Below, one piece after another: positions 1 through 6,984 of a stretch of 48,594 bases of DNA. A program made the position numbers and the translations under genes. The notes beneath the pieces were generated by a model, which ran no database searches, had not been told where the DNA came from, and saw only the letters and a list, made by a program, of their open reading frames with translations. How positions within the stretch are numbered: the stretch's first letter is position 1; each line of letters begins with the position of its first letter. The DNA comes from Clostridia bacterium (GTDB lineage Bacteria > Bacillota > Clostridia > Oscillospirales > CAG-272): NCBI GenBank assembly GCA_017517035.1, contig JAFXAN010000165.1, positions 1 to 48,594 of the forward strand. Direction: 5' to 3'.

Positions 1-150
1 AGTTTTTTGTCTGCGTTGGTTTAGACTTAAAAAGGGAGATACCCAAGGGGGAACGCCTTGGGAGACTTTTGCTTCCTTTGGGGCGGGCCAAAGGAAGTGC
101 CCGCCGGCATGAGGCGCTAAACAGTAACTAACTTCTTCTCAGATAAACAA
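1..150 (+). repeat. Long dispersed repeat, left copy (truncated by window edge)
   Basis: From about base 8 to base 150 this stretch matches, in inverted orientation and at roughly 80 percent or better by eye, the segment 46543-46686 between dnaN and dnaA. It contains two hairpins: a 7-bp stem around 41-62 and a 10-bp stem around 72-97 (CTTCCTTTGG...CCAAAGGAAG). The matching partner continues past the position corresponding to base 1, so this copy is cut by the window. No coding frame in it looks real. It may be a mobile palindromic element or a structured RNA; I cannot tell which. Confidence 0.8.
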
Positions 151-183
151 TTTCCTCATACTATCCCCCAGAAAACCTTACTA

Positions 184-202
184 TTCGACAAATTCCTGTT
201 TA
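184..202 (+). repeat. Isolated terminal inverted repeat of the MITE family
   Basis: The sequence TTCGACAAATTCCTGTTTA matches the right end of the MITE-like elements seen at 19418-19590, 27884-28052, 35513-35681 and 46903-47069. Here it follows the long dispersed repeat directly, and no palindromic arms or left end are visible, so it is a solo end or remnant. Confidence 0.65.
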
Positions 203-218
203 AAAAATGCAAGCAAAA

Positions 219-246
219 AAGCTGCCCCAAATCTTTGGGGCAGCTT
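219..246 (-). terminator. Intrinsic terminator of the sortase operon
   Basis: Near-perfect 12-13 bp hairpin AAGCTGCCCCAA / TTGGGGCAGCTT. On the minus strand it is followed by a run of T (plus-strand A at 215-220). It lies 18 bases past the stop of the SPATG protein. Confidence 0.9.
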
Positions 247-263
247 ATCTTTATTCTTTCAAA

Positions 264-989
264 TTACTTTGCAAAGATCTTCTTGCCTGCGAATGCAGCA
301 CCTGCAAGAGCTACAACGAGAACGATCACAAATGCAGCGGTGGGAACACCTGTTGCAGGAGATGTGATAGCACCTGTGTAGATAACACCATAGTGACCGA
401 TGTCTGTATCGGAAACCTGAACTGTTTCATTTGCAGTAAGAAGTGTTGTTACTGTGAGAGCATCGAGGGATGCGAGAGCAGCCTCGTCATTTGCTGCTGT
501 AAGAGGCATTGCCATGAATGTGATGGTGGAGCCTTCAACTCTGATATTCTTGATGATGTGGTAGATATCATGCTCAACATCAAAATAGAATACTGTGGGG
601 TTGTTTGCAGCTGTCATGCCGGGAATGTTGATAGTAAGCTCGATACCTGTAAGCTTACCGTTACCAACAACCTTCTTACCATGCTCTGTAAGTCTGAGGT
701 CGAAGGAACCATAGAACTTATAGTCATCATATGTGTGACCGAAATGCTCATGGAACTGATCCTCATCGGGAACATAGTGAGCCTCTTCCTCGTGATGAGT
801 AAGCTTTGTGAGTGCGCCGCCTGTTGTGTCGATGTCTGTAACAGCATTGCCGTCTGCATCAACTACTGTGGGATTAGCCTCAACTGCCTTTGTGATCTCT
901 CCCTTAGGGCTTCCGTTTGCGGAAACGCAAACAGCCATGGAAGAAAGAACGAGAGCTGTGAGAACGAGAAGGGAAACGAGTTTTTTCAT
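264..989 (-). CDS. Secreted, SPATG-motif surface protein (putative sortase B substrate)
   Basis: A 241-residue protein with a signal peptide at residues 1-25 (KK, hydrophobic core, cleavage near VSA-N). The extracellular part is a beta-type domain rich in His and acidic residues around residues 65-90 (HHEEEAHYVPDEDQFHEHFGH). A C-terminal sorting signal follows: SPATG at 210-214, a hydrophobic segment at 216-235 and a short KK tail. The (S/P)PxTG form is the pentapeptide known to be used by Clostridioides-type sortase B, and a class B sortase lies directly upstream in the same operon, so covalent attachment to peptidoglycan is likely. The His-rich patch could bind a metal, which is inference only. 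The start is set by AAAAAGGAG eight to nine bases upstream. The domain is not one I can name; it is weakly reminiscent of NEAT-like surface domains but without a diagnostic motif. Confidence 0.88.
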   Translation of the reverse strand: MKKLVSLLVLTALVLSSMAVCVSANGSPKGEITKAVEANPTVVDADGNAVTDIDTTGGALTKLTHHEEEAHYVPDEDQFHEHFGHTYDDYKFYGSFDLRLTEHGKKVVGNGKLTGIELTINIPGMTAANNPTVFYFDVEHDIYHIIKNIRVEGSTITFMAMPLTAANDEAALASLDALTVTTLLTANETVQVSDTDIGHYGVIYTGAITSPATGVPTAAFVIVLVVALAGAAFAGKKIFAK

Positions 990-1027
990 GATTTTTCTCC
1001 TTTTTAAGTAAAAAATATATTTTTAAA

Positions 1028-1891
1028 TTATTCACATAATTGTGATTTCACAAGCTTTGCCAGAACAAGATATCTTCTTGTGTCTGTTTTGAGGCAGGTG
1101 GAGAGGGTGATGATCTTATCGGTTTTCGGGTCGATCTCCTCATCCTTCATAATTATCGCACGGGCATCAGAAACCGAAAGTGCCTCTTCAAGAAAGGCTC
1201 TATGAGGATCTCCTTCTCCCTTATATGACTTGAGAATATGTCTTGTATTAAAGGGAACAGCCGCAAAAATCTCATAGGTGAACCATTCCTTTTCCGTATA
1301 GATATCAATTCTTCGATGTGAATCGAAAAAATCTTTATCCATATAGTATAGAAGTGGGCCGAATTTTGTTCCGTCATCCATATAATGACCATAAATTACG
1401 GTATTTTTGTCGGTGAAATCCTTCGCATTATAATTTTGTGTATAGACACACCCTGTAACATCATAAGCACCGTTAATTGCACGCCTGAGATAATAGCTGT
1501 TGTTTTTCGGGTGCTGAACGATGGGAAAGGCGATATCGGTATCCGGAATCTCTATCCACGCATAAACATCGGGAGATGTTTGCTTCAATAGATCAAAATT
1601 AATCCTCGCAAGCGGTGAGAGCTTTTTATCCTCTTCAGTTATCTTATCGGGAGCACCGAGGATCCCGGAAATTGCTTCTCCGATATTTTCTCCGAGACTT
1701 GGCGGAGAAAACACTTCAATGGGGGCTCTTGCCTCGTCATAAAGCTCGCTCATTGCACGCCTAAGCACCATGTGATATACCCACACACCGATACAGGCAG
1801 CCGCAACAAGCACGAAAACAATGAAAATGATCACCCAAAGAACAAGACTTTTTTTCCTCGTCCTGCCCTTTGTGATTTCACTATTCTCCAT
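1028..1891 (-). CDS. srtB: Class B sortase
   Basis: A 287-residue membrane-anchored transpeptidase. A basic N-terminus leads into one transmembrane helix (about residues 15-41), then a linker and the sortase fold from about residue 95. The catalytic triad is visible as His169 (VIYGHYMDDG), Cys266 (TLSTC) and Arg272/273 (KTDTRRYLVLAKLV). Length and the late arrangement LSTC...RRYLVLA are typical of class B enzymes. It cleaves a sorting motif between Thr and Gly and transfers the protein to the cell wall. The gene starts 5 bases after the LCP gene ends, with a GAGGAATAAA ribosome site inside that junction, and the neighbouring downstream gene carries an SPATG motif, so enzyme and substrate are co-expressed. 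Pairing with an LCP protein suggests a dedicated cell-wall decoration module. Confidence 0.95.
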   Translation of the reverse strand: MENSEITKGRTRKKSLVLWVIIFIVFVLVAAACIGVWVYHMVLRRAMSELYDEARAPIEVFSPPSLGENIGEAISGILGAPDKITEEDKKLSPLARINFDLLKQTSPDVYAWIEIPDTDIAFPIVQHPKNNSYYLRRAINGAYDVTGCVYTQNYNAKDFTDKNTVIYGHYMDDGTKFGPLLYYMDKDFFDSHRRIDIYTEKEWFTYEIFAAVPFNTRHILKSYKGEGDPHRAFLEEALSVSDARAIIMKDEEIDPKTDKIITLSTCLKTDTRRYLVLAKLVKSQLCE

Positions 1892-1896
1892 TTATT

Positions 1897-3078
1897 TTAT
1901 TCCTCACAAATATAGAAAGTATCAAGTATCATCTGCCAAAGAGCATCCTCATCGGGTCTGAATTCATCAAGCGAACCGCTTGTATCGGTCGTTCCATCTA
2001 TCGAATGGAAGGAAATTTCAAGCTCCGTGGCAAGGGTTGCCAGATAAACGATCTCATCTACCGAAAGGTCGGTCACGCTGTTATCCGCAATTTTGTTATA
2101 AAGCTCAAAGGGAAGCCCAAGATCTTTTTTCACAGCCTTTACCGCACTGCCTATAAAAGACATTATATATTCCTTATGCCGCGAAAGTCTTTCTTCATTT
2201 GAACCGTTTCCGACATTCTGACGGGCAGTAAGATATTTCTCCGCAAGCTCTCCGTCAAGAAGAACTCTTTCACCGAGCACCAGTCGTTCGTCCACCACGG
2301 TCATATCATCCTTGATCTCGACCTCAACTCCGCCGACCGCATCGTTGACCTCTCTTATCGCCATGTATTTCATGGAATAATAAGCATGGATCGGTATCTC
2401 GTAGAGAAAATCCGAAACAGCGCTAACGGTTTTTTTGCAGCTGTCATGTGCTCCATCTCCGTAAGAATACGCAAGACAAAGCTGTGCCTCGGAAACTCCC
2501 ATGCTGTTGCCGGCAGGATCAAATGCCTCAAAATAGGACATTGAGTTTCTGTCAATGGAAATTATATCGGCTTTTTTGGCTTTTTCATCAAGAACAACAA
2601 GAAGCAGAACATCTGCTTGCCCCGAGGCTATTAGCTCCTCATTCAAAAATGATTCGCCAACCCCTTGCGTTTTCAGATTTTCGAGCAGATCGTCATAAGC
2701 TTCTTCGTAGGTTCTTTCGCCGGAAGATGTAATAACATCCAACCAATAATCCATCCACTTATCAGCCATATATTCGATTTTTCCTGTATCAACTCCCATA
2801 AAAAGGAAGGTCGTGAGGTCATTTCTCGGTGTATATCTTTTACCCTCAAAGGTTATAGCATTGGGATCGAATTCATATTTCACTTCATCGTCTCTTCTAT
2901 CCGAGAGCGAGGCTTTTCCGGCGGTTTTGAGTGCGAAAAACGCTCCCACAAGCGCGCCTGCCAGAATAATGACAACGGCAAGGATACAAATGAGAGCAAC
3001 GAGTGCGCCCTTTGAAAGCCTTGCAAAAGAAAATTTTTTATTTTTCATGTTTTTCACTTCATTATTCATAAAATGCAA
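1897..3078 (-). CDS. LytR-CpsA-Psr (LCP) family cell-wall glycopolymer ligase
   Basis: A 393-residue type II membrane protein. The basic start is followed by a transmembrane helix at about residues 22-51 and an extracellular LCP domain from about residue 85 (TTFLFMGVDTG, then ADVLLLVVLDEKAKKADIISIDRNS and the Arg-rich RQNVGNGSNEERLSRHKEY). LCP proteins transfer undecaprenyl-linked polymers such as teichoic acids or capsule to peptidoglycan. A long insertion between the first two motifs (residues 100-150) is larger than usual. It is the first gene of the operon with srtB and the SPATG protein. Three in-frame ATG starts (3078, 3069, 3048) are possible and none has a strong Shine-Dalgarno sequence. 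I use the first because the promoter puts the transcript start about 20 bases upstream; 3048 would also fit. Confidence 0.88.
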   Translation of the reverse strand: MHFMNNEVKNMKNKKFSFARLSKGALVALICILAVVIILAGALVGAFFALKTAGKASLSDRRDDEVKYEFDPNAITFEGKRYTPRNDLTTFLFMGVDTGKIEYMADKWMDYWLDVITSSGERTYEEAYDDLLENLKTQGVGESFLNEELIASGQADVLLLVVLDEKAKKADIISIDRNSMSYFEAFDPAGNSMGVSEAQLCLAYSYGDGAHDSCKKTVSAVSDFLYEIPIHAYYSMKYMAIREVNDAVGGVEVEIKDDMTVVDERLVLGERVLLDGELAEKYLTARQNVGNGSNEERLSRHKEYIMSFIGSAVKAVKKDLGLPFELYNKIADNSVTDLSVDEIVYLATLATELEISFHSIDGTTDTSGSLDEFRPDEDALWQMILDTFYICEE

Positions 3079-3104
3079 TGTTCATCCGATTATATTTCCA
3101 TGTT

Positions 3105-3133
3105 ATTATATCACCAAAATTTATTTGTGTCAA
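3105..3133 (-). promoter_or_regulatory. Sigma-A promoter of the LCP-srtB operon
   Basis: On the minus strand TTGACA (plus 3128-3133) is followed by exactly 17 bases and TATAAT (plus 3105-3110), a perfect consensus pair about 27 bases ahead of the LCP start. Confidence 0.85.
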
Positions 3134-3236
3134 GTGTTTTTTTCGATATTTGTTAGGTCCGAAGTCTATTTTTTGTATATAAAAACAAATTTTTATCAAA
3201 AAAATCTCTTTTAGAACAATTTTTTTCAAAAACCTC

Positions 3237-3265
3237 TTTACAAAATCGAAAAAGTCGTATATAAT
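3237..3265 (+). promoter_or_regulatory. Sigma-A promoter of the cysE operon
   Basis: TTTACA (3237-3242), 17-base spacer, TATAAT (3260-3265), immediately ahead of the T-box leader. Confidence 0.85.
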
Positions 3266-3271
3266 GTTAAA

Positions 3272-3513
3272 AACGGTCATTGAACGGAAAGAAACCGAAC
3301 ACCGCCTGAAAGAGAGCTGTCGTCATAGGCTGAGAGCGACGGTCACGCAGGAGCGGCTTGTGCCTCCGGGAGACCCCGTGCCGAAAGTGATATGTCATCA
3401 TTAGGCTCGGTCGCATTGCTGCGTTAAAGGCTTATGAGATGCCGTCAAGGACGGTAAGCAGAGTGGAACCGTGCATATTGCGCCTCTGTACCTTATGGGT
3501 ACGGAGGCTTTTT
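3272..3513 (+). promoter_or_regulatory. T-box riboswitch, cysteine specifier (UGC)
   Basis: This leader senses uncharged tRNA-Cys and allows read-through into cysE-cysS. The apical part of stem I shows the AGAGAGC bulge and a 7-bp stem CTGTCGT/GCGACGG. The base helix CGGA (near 3295) pairs with TCCG (3365-3368); the triplet one base before it is TGC at 3361-3363, a Cys codon. The T-box core AAGCAGAGTGGAACCGTG lies at 3456-3473. Its TGGA pairs with UCCA-3', which fits the U73 discriminator of tRNA-Cys. The terminator is an 11-bp hairpin 3482-3492/3498-3508 followed by TTTTT. Confidence 0.92.
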
Positions 3514-3550
3514 CATTCTCGGCATCTCCATTTTGGATTTTGGAGTAGAT

Positions 3551-4342
3551 ATGAAGATCAGGATCGACACAAACGCCCTCATCAGAGATATTGATGCTCT
3601 TGCTGAGAAGGCAGCAGTCATCGGAAAAAGGACTGCAAAAAACATCGGCAAAGGCGCAAAGACACTTGCAAATTTGCCCGAGAACACAAAAAAGGCCGCA
3701 GAAAGCGTGATGGAGGAAGTAAACACCTTCCGTGAGCGTGACCCTGCGGCGAAAAGCAATGCAGAGGTGCTGCTTCTTTATTCGGGACTTCATGCGATTC
3801 TTGCATACAGAGTTTCACACAAGCTTTATCTCACCGAGCATTATTTTTCCGCAAGAGCGGTCAGCCAGATAGCGAGATTTTTCACAGGCATCGAGATCCA
3901 TCCCGGTGCAACCATTGGAAAGAGGCTCTTTATCGACCACGGAGCTGCCGTTGTTATCGGAGAGACCACAGAGATCGGTGATGACTGCATGATCTATCAG
4001 GGAGTGACACTCGGAGGAACAGGTAAGGATGTTGGAAAGAGACACCCAACTCTTGGCAATAATGTTATGGTGGGCGCAGGCGCAAAGGTGCTGGGTCCCA
4101 TGAGGATCGGAGATAACACGAAGGTTGCGGCAGGTGCCGTTGTCCTCACCGAAATCCCCGATAACAGCACAGCGGTGGGCATTCCCGCAAAGGTGGTGCG
4201 CCGTGAAGGCATGAAGATTGATGACCTTGACCAGGTGCATATTCCCGACCCTGTTGCAAATGAGCTTAAGCGTCTTGCGGAAAAGATCGCAGAGCTTGAA
4301 AAGAAAATAAATGATGAGAATACCGAAAGGACAGAGAAATAA
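3551..4342 (+). CDS. cysE: Serine O-acetyltransferase
   Basis: A 263-residue enzyme that makes O-acetylserine from serine and acetyl-CoA, the committed step of cysteine synthesis. The SAT N-terminal helices start around residue 57 (RERDPAAKSNAEVLLLYSGLHAILAYRVSH). They are followed by the left-handed beta-helix with the hexapeptide signature GIEIHPGATIGKRLFIDHG and the active-site His, then GETTEIGDDCMIYQGVTLGGTG. The first 50 residues are a Lys-rich amphipathic extension that ordinary short clostridial CysE proteins lack. The start is ATG 3551 with GGAG at 3542-3545; an in-frame TTG at 3533 has no ribosome site. The T-box upstream couples expression to the charging of tRNA-Cys, and cysS follows after 2 bases. 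Confidence 0.95.
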   Translation: MKIRIDTNALIRDIDALAEKAAVIGKRTAKNIGKGAKTLANLPENTKKAAESVMEEVNTFRERDPAAKSNAEVLLLYSGLHAILAYRVSHKLYLTEHYFSARAVSQIARFFTGIEIHPGATIGKRLFIDHGAAVVIGETTEIGDDCMIYQGVTLGGTGKDVGKRHPTLGNNVMVGAGAKVLGPMRIGDNTKVAAGAVVLTEIPDNSTAVGIPAKVVRREGMKIDDLDQVHIPDPVANELKRLAEKIAELEKKINDENTERTEK

Positions 4343-4344
4343 AA

Positions 4345-5760
4345 ATGCTGCTTTATAATTCACTTACAAAGAAAAAGGAAGAATTTGTTCCGAACGAGCC
4401 GGGAAAGGTGAAGATGTATACCTGCGGCCCGACGGTCTATCATTTTGCCCACATAGGCAATCTGCGCACCTATATTATGGAGGATGTGCTTGAAAAATAT
4501 CTTCGCTATGTCGGCTATGATGTTAAGAGAGTTATGAACATCACCGATGTCGGACATCTCACAAGCGATGCGGATGAGGGCGAGGACAAGATGGTCAAGG
4601 GCGCAAAGCGTGAGCACAAGACCGTTATGGAGATAGCGAAGTTCTATACCGACGCATTTTTTGCAGACTGCGAAAAGCTGGGCATCAAAACTCCCGATGT
4701 TGTTGAGCCTGCCACAAACTGCATTGATGAATTTATCAAAGTTGTTGAGGGGCTTATCGAAAAGGGTTATGCCTATCTTGCGGGCGGAAATGTCTATTTT
4801 GACACCTCGAAGCTGAAGGAATACTATGTTTTCAACAATTTTGATGAGGACGATCTTGAGGTTGGCGTCAGAGAAGGCGTTGAGGCAGACGATAACAAGA
4901 AGAACAAGAATGATTTCGTTCTCTGGTTCACAAAGTCTAAATTTGAAGATCAGGCACTGAAATGGGATTCTCCCTGGGGAGTCGGATATCCCGGCTGGCA
5001 TATCGAATGCTCCTGCATCTCGATGAAGCATCTTGGCGAGGATCTTGATATCCATTGCGGAGGAATCGACAACGCATTCCCCCATCACACAAACGAGATC
5101 GCACAGTCCGAGGCTTATCTCGGTCACAAATGGTGCAATTATTGGTTCCATGTGCTTCATCTCAACACGAACAGCGGCAAAATGTCAAAATCCAAGGGCG
5201 AATTTCTGACAGTTTCGCTCCTTGAATCAAAGGGATATGATCCGAAGGCTTACCGTTTCTTCTGCCTCGGCTCTCATTACCGCAAGTCGCTTGTTTTCAC
5301 CTATGAAAATCTCGACAATGCTTCGCAGGCATTTGAAAAGCTCGTCGCAAGAATTGCGCAGCTTAAAAACGAGGGCGAGGTAGATTCGGCTAAATTTGAA
5401 GAGCTTAAAAAGAGCTTTACCGATGCGCTTGATAATGATGTCAATACCTCCCTTGCAATTACAGCGCTTTATGATGTTTTGAAGGCTGACACAAACGATA
5501 AAACAAAGCTTGCACTCATTGCGGATTTTGACAGAGTTCTCACCCTTGATCTTATCTCTCATGCGGAAAAATTGAAAAATGCCGCCCCCGCAGCCGACAA
5601 CGATCTTGCCGCAGAGGTTGAAAAGCTGATAGCCGAGAGAGCAGAGGCGAAGAAGGCAAAGAATTTTGCAAGAGCCGATGAGATCAGAAATTACCTCTCC
5701 GAAAAAGGTGTTGTTCTTGTGGATTCCCGTGAGGGTACCACATGGAAGCTCGAAGGCTGA
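4345..5760 (+). CDS. cysS: Cysteinyl-tRNA synthetase
   Basis: A 471-residue class I synthetase that charges tRNA-Cys. The nucleotide-binding motifs are HIGN (36-39) and KMSKS (279-283). The zinc ligands that discriminate cysteine are Cys27 (YTCGP), Cys222 (HIECSC), His247 and Glu251 (FPHHTNEIAQSEA). The C-terminal DALR-type helical domain ends in the usual motif ADEIRNYLSEKGVVLVDSREGTTW. Length is normal. It starts two bases after cysE stops, so it shares the Cys T-box: low charging raises both precursor synthesis and the synthetase. The next gene starts 1 base after its stop. Confidence 0.97.
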   Translation: MLLYNSLTKKKEEFVPNEPGKVKMYTCGPTVYHFAHIGNLRTYIMEDVLEKYLRYVGYDVKRVMNITDVGHLTSDADEGEDKMVKGAKREHKTVMEIAKFYTDAFFADCEKLGIKTPDVVEPATNCIDEFIKVVEGLIEKGYAYLAGGNVYFDTSKLKEYYVFNNFDEDDLEVGVREGVEADDNKKNKNDFVLWFTKSKFEDQALKWDSPWGVGYPGWHIECSCISMKHLGEDLDIHCGGIDNAFPHHTNEIAQSEAYLGHKWCNYWFHVLHLNTNSGKMSKSKGEFLTVSLLESKGYDPKAYRFFCLGSHYRKSLVFTYENLDNASQAFEKLVARIAQLKNEGEVDSAKFEELKKSFTDALDNDVNTSLAITALYDVLKADTNDKTKLALIADFDRVLTLDLISHAEKLKNAAPAADNDLAAEVEKLIAERAEAKKAKNFARADEIRNYLSEKGVVLVDSREGTTWKLEG

Positions 5761-5761
5761 T

Positions 5762-6187
5762 ATGTTTGGGAAGTTAAAAGCTCTTTTTCTGAAGAATAAG
5801 GAAATAATTCTCTATCTTGCTTTCGGAGTTGGCACAACGGCAGTGGATTTTCTCGTTTCATATGCCCTTTATCCCACAAAGCTCAATATCCATGCGGTGC
5901 ATATAATCGCATGGGTGGCGGCAGTTGCGTTTGCATATATAACGAATCGGATCTTCGTTTTTGAAAGCCGCTCCCGCGGCATGTCGGTGATTTTTGAGGT
6001 GATAAGGTTTGCATCAAGCAGAATTGCGACCTTTCTCATTCAGGAGGCGATAGTTTTCCTGCTTTTCGATATTATGAAGCTCAGCGAATATGTCGTAAAA
6101 ATACCGGCTACGGTGCTTGTTGTGATACTGAATTATGTTTTCAGCAAGCTTCTGGTTTTTGTGGGAGGAAAAAAGAAAGATGAATGA
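5762..6187 (+). CDS. GtrA-like membrane protein
   Basis: A 141-residue integral membrane protein with four predicted helices (about residues 18-36, 42-61, 79-99 and 105-127) and the family hallmark AFAYITNRIFVFES after the second helix. GtrA-family proteins are thought to move or support undecaprenyl-linked sugars for cell-surface glycosylation; the substrate here is unknown. The start is ATG 5762, one base after the cysS stop. A longer in-frame reading inside cysS is rejected because the GtrA homology starts here. Its end overlaps the next gene by 8 bases, indicating translational coupling. Its link to the cysteine operon is probably only positional. Confidence 0.85.
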   Translation: MFGKLKALFLKNKEIILYLAFGVGTTAVDFLVSYALYPTKLNIHAVHIIAWVAAVAFAYITNRIFVFESRSRGMSVIFEVIRFASSRIATFLIQEAIVFLLFDIMKLSEYVVKIPATVLVVILNYVFSKLLVFVGGKKKDE

Positions 6188-6434
6188 TGATTTGATGCGC
6201 ACAAAATATGTGCCGAAAAGCGAAAGAGAAAAGCCTTCTCTGCCCTCAACAAAAAAGATACAGAGCCGTTGCGAGGACTGCGAATTTTACGATTACGATG
6301 AGGACTGCGATGCATATTACTGCAAAATGTCACTTGATGAGGACGAAATGATACGCTTTCTTTCGGGGAAAAACGCCGCTTGCCCTTATTTCAAATATTA
6401 TGATGAATATAAGAGCGTTCATAAGCAGATATAA
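6180..6434 (+). CDS. Small Cys-rich protein, DUF6472-like
   Basis: An 84-residue acidic protein. The core CEDCEFYDYDEDCDAYYCKMSLDEDEMIRFL has a Cys-x2-Cys, two further Cys and an Asp/Glu-rich strand, followed by a distal CPYFKYYDEYK. I associate this pattern with the DUF6472 family of short clostridial proteins, function unknown; the four to five Cys could bind a metal. The start is ATG 6180, with GGGAGGA at 6163-6169 lying inside the GtrA gene. An upstream in-frame ATG at 6135 has no ribosome site. It is the last gene of the cysE operon. Confidence 0.82.
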   Translation: MNDDLMRTKYVPKSEREKPSLPSTKKIQSRCEDCEFYDYDEDCDAYYCKMSLDEDEMIRFLSGKNAACPYFKYYDEYKSVHKQI

Positions 6435-6447
6435 AAAATAATGTAAT

Positions 6448-6505
6448 ATCGGGCATCTATTATAGCTCAGTACAAGGCAGATCGCGAGCTATAGAGATGC
6501 CCGAT
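6448..6505. other. Long interrupted hairpin after the cysE operon
   Basis: Two nested inverted repeats: an outer 10-bp stem ATCGGGCATC (6448-6457)/GATGCCCGAT (6496-6505) and an inner 8-bp stem TATAGCTC (6461-6468)/GAGCTATA (6486-6493) around a 17-base loop. No T-run follows on either side, so it is not a classical intrinsic terminator. It could protect the 3' end of the cysE operon mRNA. The stretch 6506-6599 holds only AT-rich sequence. Confidence 0.6.
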
Positions 6506-6599
6506 CACCATTTTGTGTGTAAAAGATGCACATAAACAGCCTCTTTTTTTTGTATTTTTTGTCAAAAACGATAAAATAACAAAAATTAAAAAAAATTGC

Positions 6600-6628
6600 T
6601 TGACAAATTTGCTTTTATTTATTAAAAT
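6600..6628 (+). promoter_or_regulatory. Sigma-A promoter of the leuA operon
   Basis: TTGACA (6600-6605), 17-base spacer, TAAAAT (6623-6628), directly ahead of the T-box leader. Confidence 0.82.
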
Positions 6629-6634
6629 ATATGT

Positions 6635-6935
6635 AACGATTATGATGGGAAAAAGGTTCATAAGGCATCAAAGAGAGCCGTCGGGCGGTGCGAGACGGTA
6701 TGCGGAGTGTTGTCCTGCTCCTCCCTGAATCCCCGACCGAAAGGCAGGCAAGATGCTTTGCTCAGTAGACTCGGGCGGGATCTCCCGTTAGCGAGAAGTC
6801 TTGTTGATGGACAGGACATAGAGTGGGCGGCACAGCCGTCAATGCAGAGTGGTACCGCGGAGAATATAAATATAATCTTCGTCTCTTTTATGCAAAGGTT
6901 TATGGCTGTTTGCGTAAAGGAGCTTTTTGTTTTTT
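6635..6935 (+). promoter_or_regulatory. T-box riboswitch, leucine specifier (CUC)
   Basis: The stem I apical part shows AGAGAGC and the GGGCGGTGCGAGAC distal loop typical of T-boxes. The base helix GGGA (6647-6650) pairs with TCCC (6722-6725), and the triplet one base before it is CTC at 6718-6720, a Leu codon. The core AATGCAGAGTGGTACCGCGG is at 6841-6860; TGGT pairs with ACCA-3', matching A73 of tRNA-Leu. The terminator is a 14-bp hairpin with two G-U pairs (6883-6896/6909-6922) followed by CTTTTTGTTTTTTT. Uncharged tRNA-Leu would turn on leuA-ilvBNC. Confidence 0.9.
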
Positions 6936-6984
6936 TACAGCAAAAATCCGTCACAGCCGAAAGACTGAAAGGAGCTCTAAAGAA

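Noticed and set aside
207..1007. A long Cys-rich plus-strand frame opposite the SPATG gene
   Set aside because: It is the antisense shadow of a gene with signal peptide, sorting signal, ribosome site and operon context; its own sequence has no plausible fold and no ribosome site.
6461..6493. tRNA-like sequence (AGCTCAGT...) after the cysE operon
   Set aside because: Only the D-arm-like string is present; there is no acceptor stem, anticodon arm or T-loop.
6823..6984. N-terminal extension of LeuA into the leader
   Set aside because: That DNA is the T-box core and terminator; ATG 6985 has AAAGGAG.
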